A stretch of DNA of 7,288 nucleotides, from positions 1 through 7,288 of the forward strand of contig CABUCP010000157.1 in assembly GCA_902490055.1 (NCBI GenBank). Reading direction: 5' to 3'. The stretch comes from an uncultured Klebsiella sp. Its GTDB lineage: Bacteria; Pseudomonadota; Gammaproteobacteria; Enterobacterales; Enterobacteriaceae. Both the position numbers and the translations under genes were made by a program. The notes beneath the pieces are model-generated. The model was not told the origin of the DNA, ran no database searches, and saw only the letters and a list, made by a program, of their open reading frames with translations. Positions 7,285-7,288 of the stretch are shown piece by piece (the stretch's first letter is position 1; every line of letters begins with the position of its first letter).

Positions 7285-7288
7285 TTCC
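7285..7288 (-). promoter_or_regulatory. Possible ribosome binding site of yieP at window edge
   Basis: On the minus strand GGAA stands 8 bases before the yieP ATG (7276). The site is cut by the window edge, so its full extent is unknown. It supports the chosen start. Confidence 0.5.

Noticed and set aside
1..7288. Mobile element, CRISPR array, phage or defence system
   Set aside because: Gene order matches the conserved enterobacterial rbs-hsrA-yieP region with no insertions. I see no direct-repeat arrays, transposase motifs or genes of unknown family.

Overview
The window comes from an enterobacterial chromosome. The closest feel is the Klebsiella/Raoultella/Enterobacter group rather than E. 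coli itself. Gene order and protein sequences match the E. coli K-12 ribose region (rbsA-rbsC-rbsB-rbsK-rbsR, then hsrA and yieP on the other strand) almost gene for gene. Coding third positions are clearly richer in G and C than in E. coli, and RbsR, HsrA and YieP carry many conservative substitutions. Everything looks like core genome. I see no insertion sequence, phage gene, CRISPR array, tRNA or rRNA.

Left part (39-5167, + strand): the ribose uptake and use operon. It holds the ABC ATPase RbsA (5' end missing), the permease RbsC, the periplasmic ribose-binding protein RbsB, ribokinase RbsK and the LacI-family repressor RbsR. Ribose is captured by RbsB in the periplasm, moved through the RbsC dimer by RbsA-driven ATP hydrolysis, and phosphorylated by RbsK to ribose 5-phosphate, which enters the pentose phosphate pathway. 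RbsR represses the operon promoter, which lies upstream of rbsD (or rbsA) and outside this window. Spacings are tight (5, 27, 102 and 3 bp). The single real gap, between rbsB and rbsK, holds two stem-loops flanking an A-rich linker with a strong match to the RybB small-RNA seed. I interpret this as the homologue of the sponge RNA RbsZ.

Right part (5164-7276, - strand): yieP (GntR/FadR-type regulator) followed 13 bp later by hsrA (14-helix-type major facilitator exporter), probably one transcript. The hsrA and rbsR stop codons overlap tail to tail in a shared TTAA. In E. coli an rRNA operon lies just beyond yieP; nothing of it is inside this window.

The first 38 bases do not fit RbsA in any frame and bring an in-frame stop. 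This is either a sequence-end artefact or a real rearrangement that breaks rbsA. No wholly new system is apparent. The most interesting points are the RbsZ-like 3'-UTR RNA and the left-edge break.
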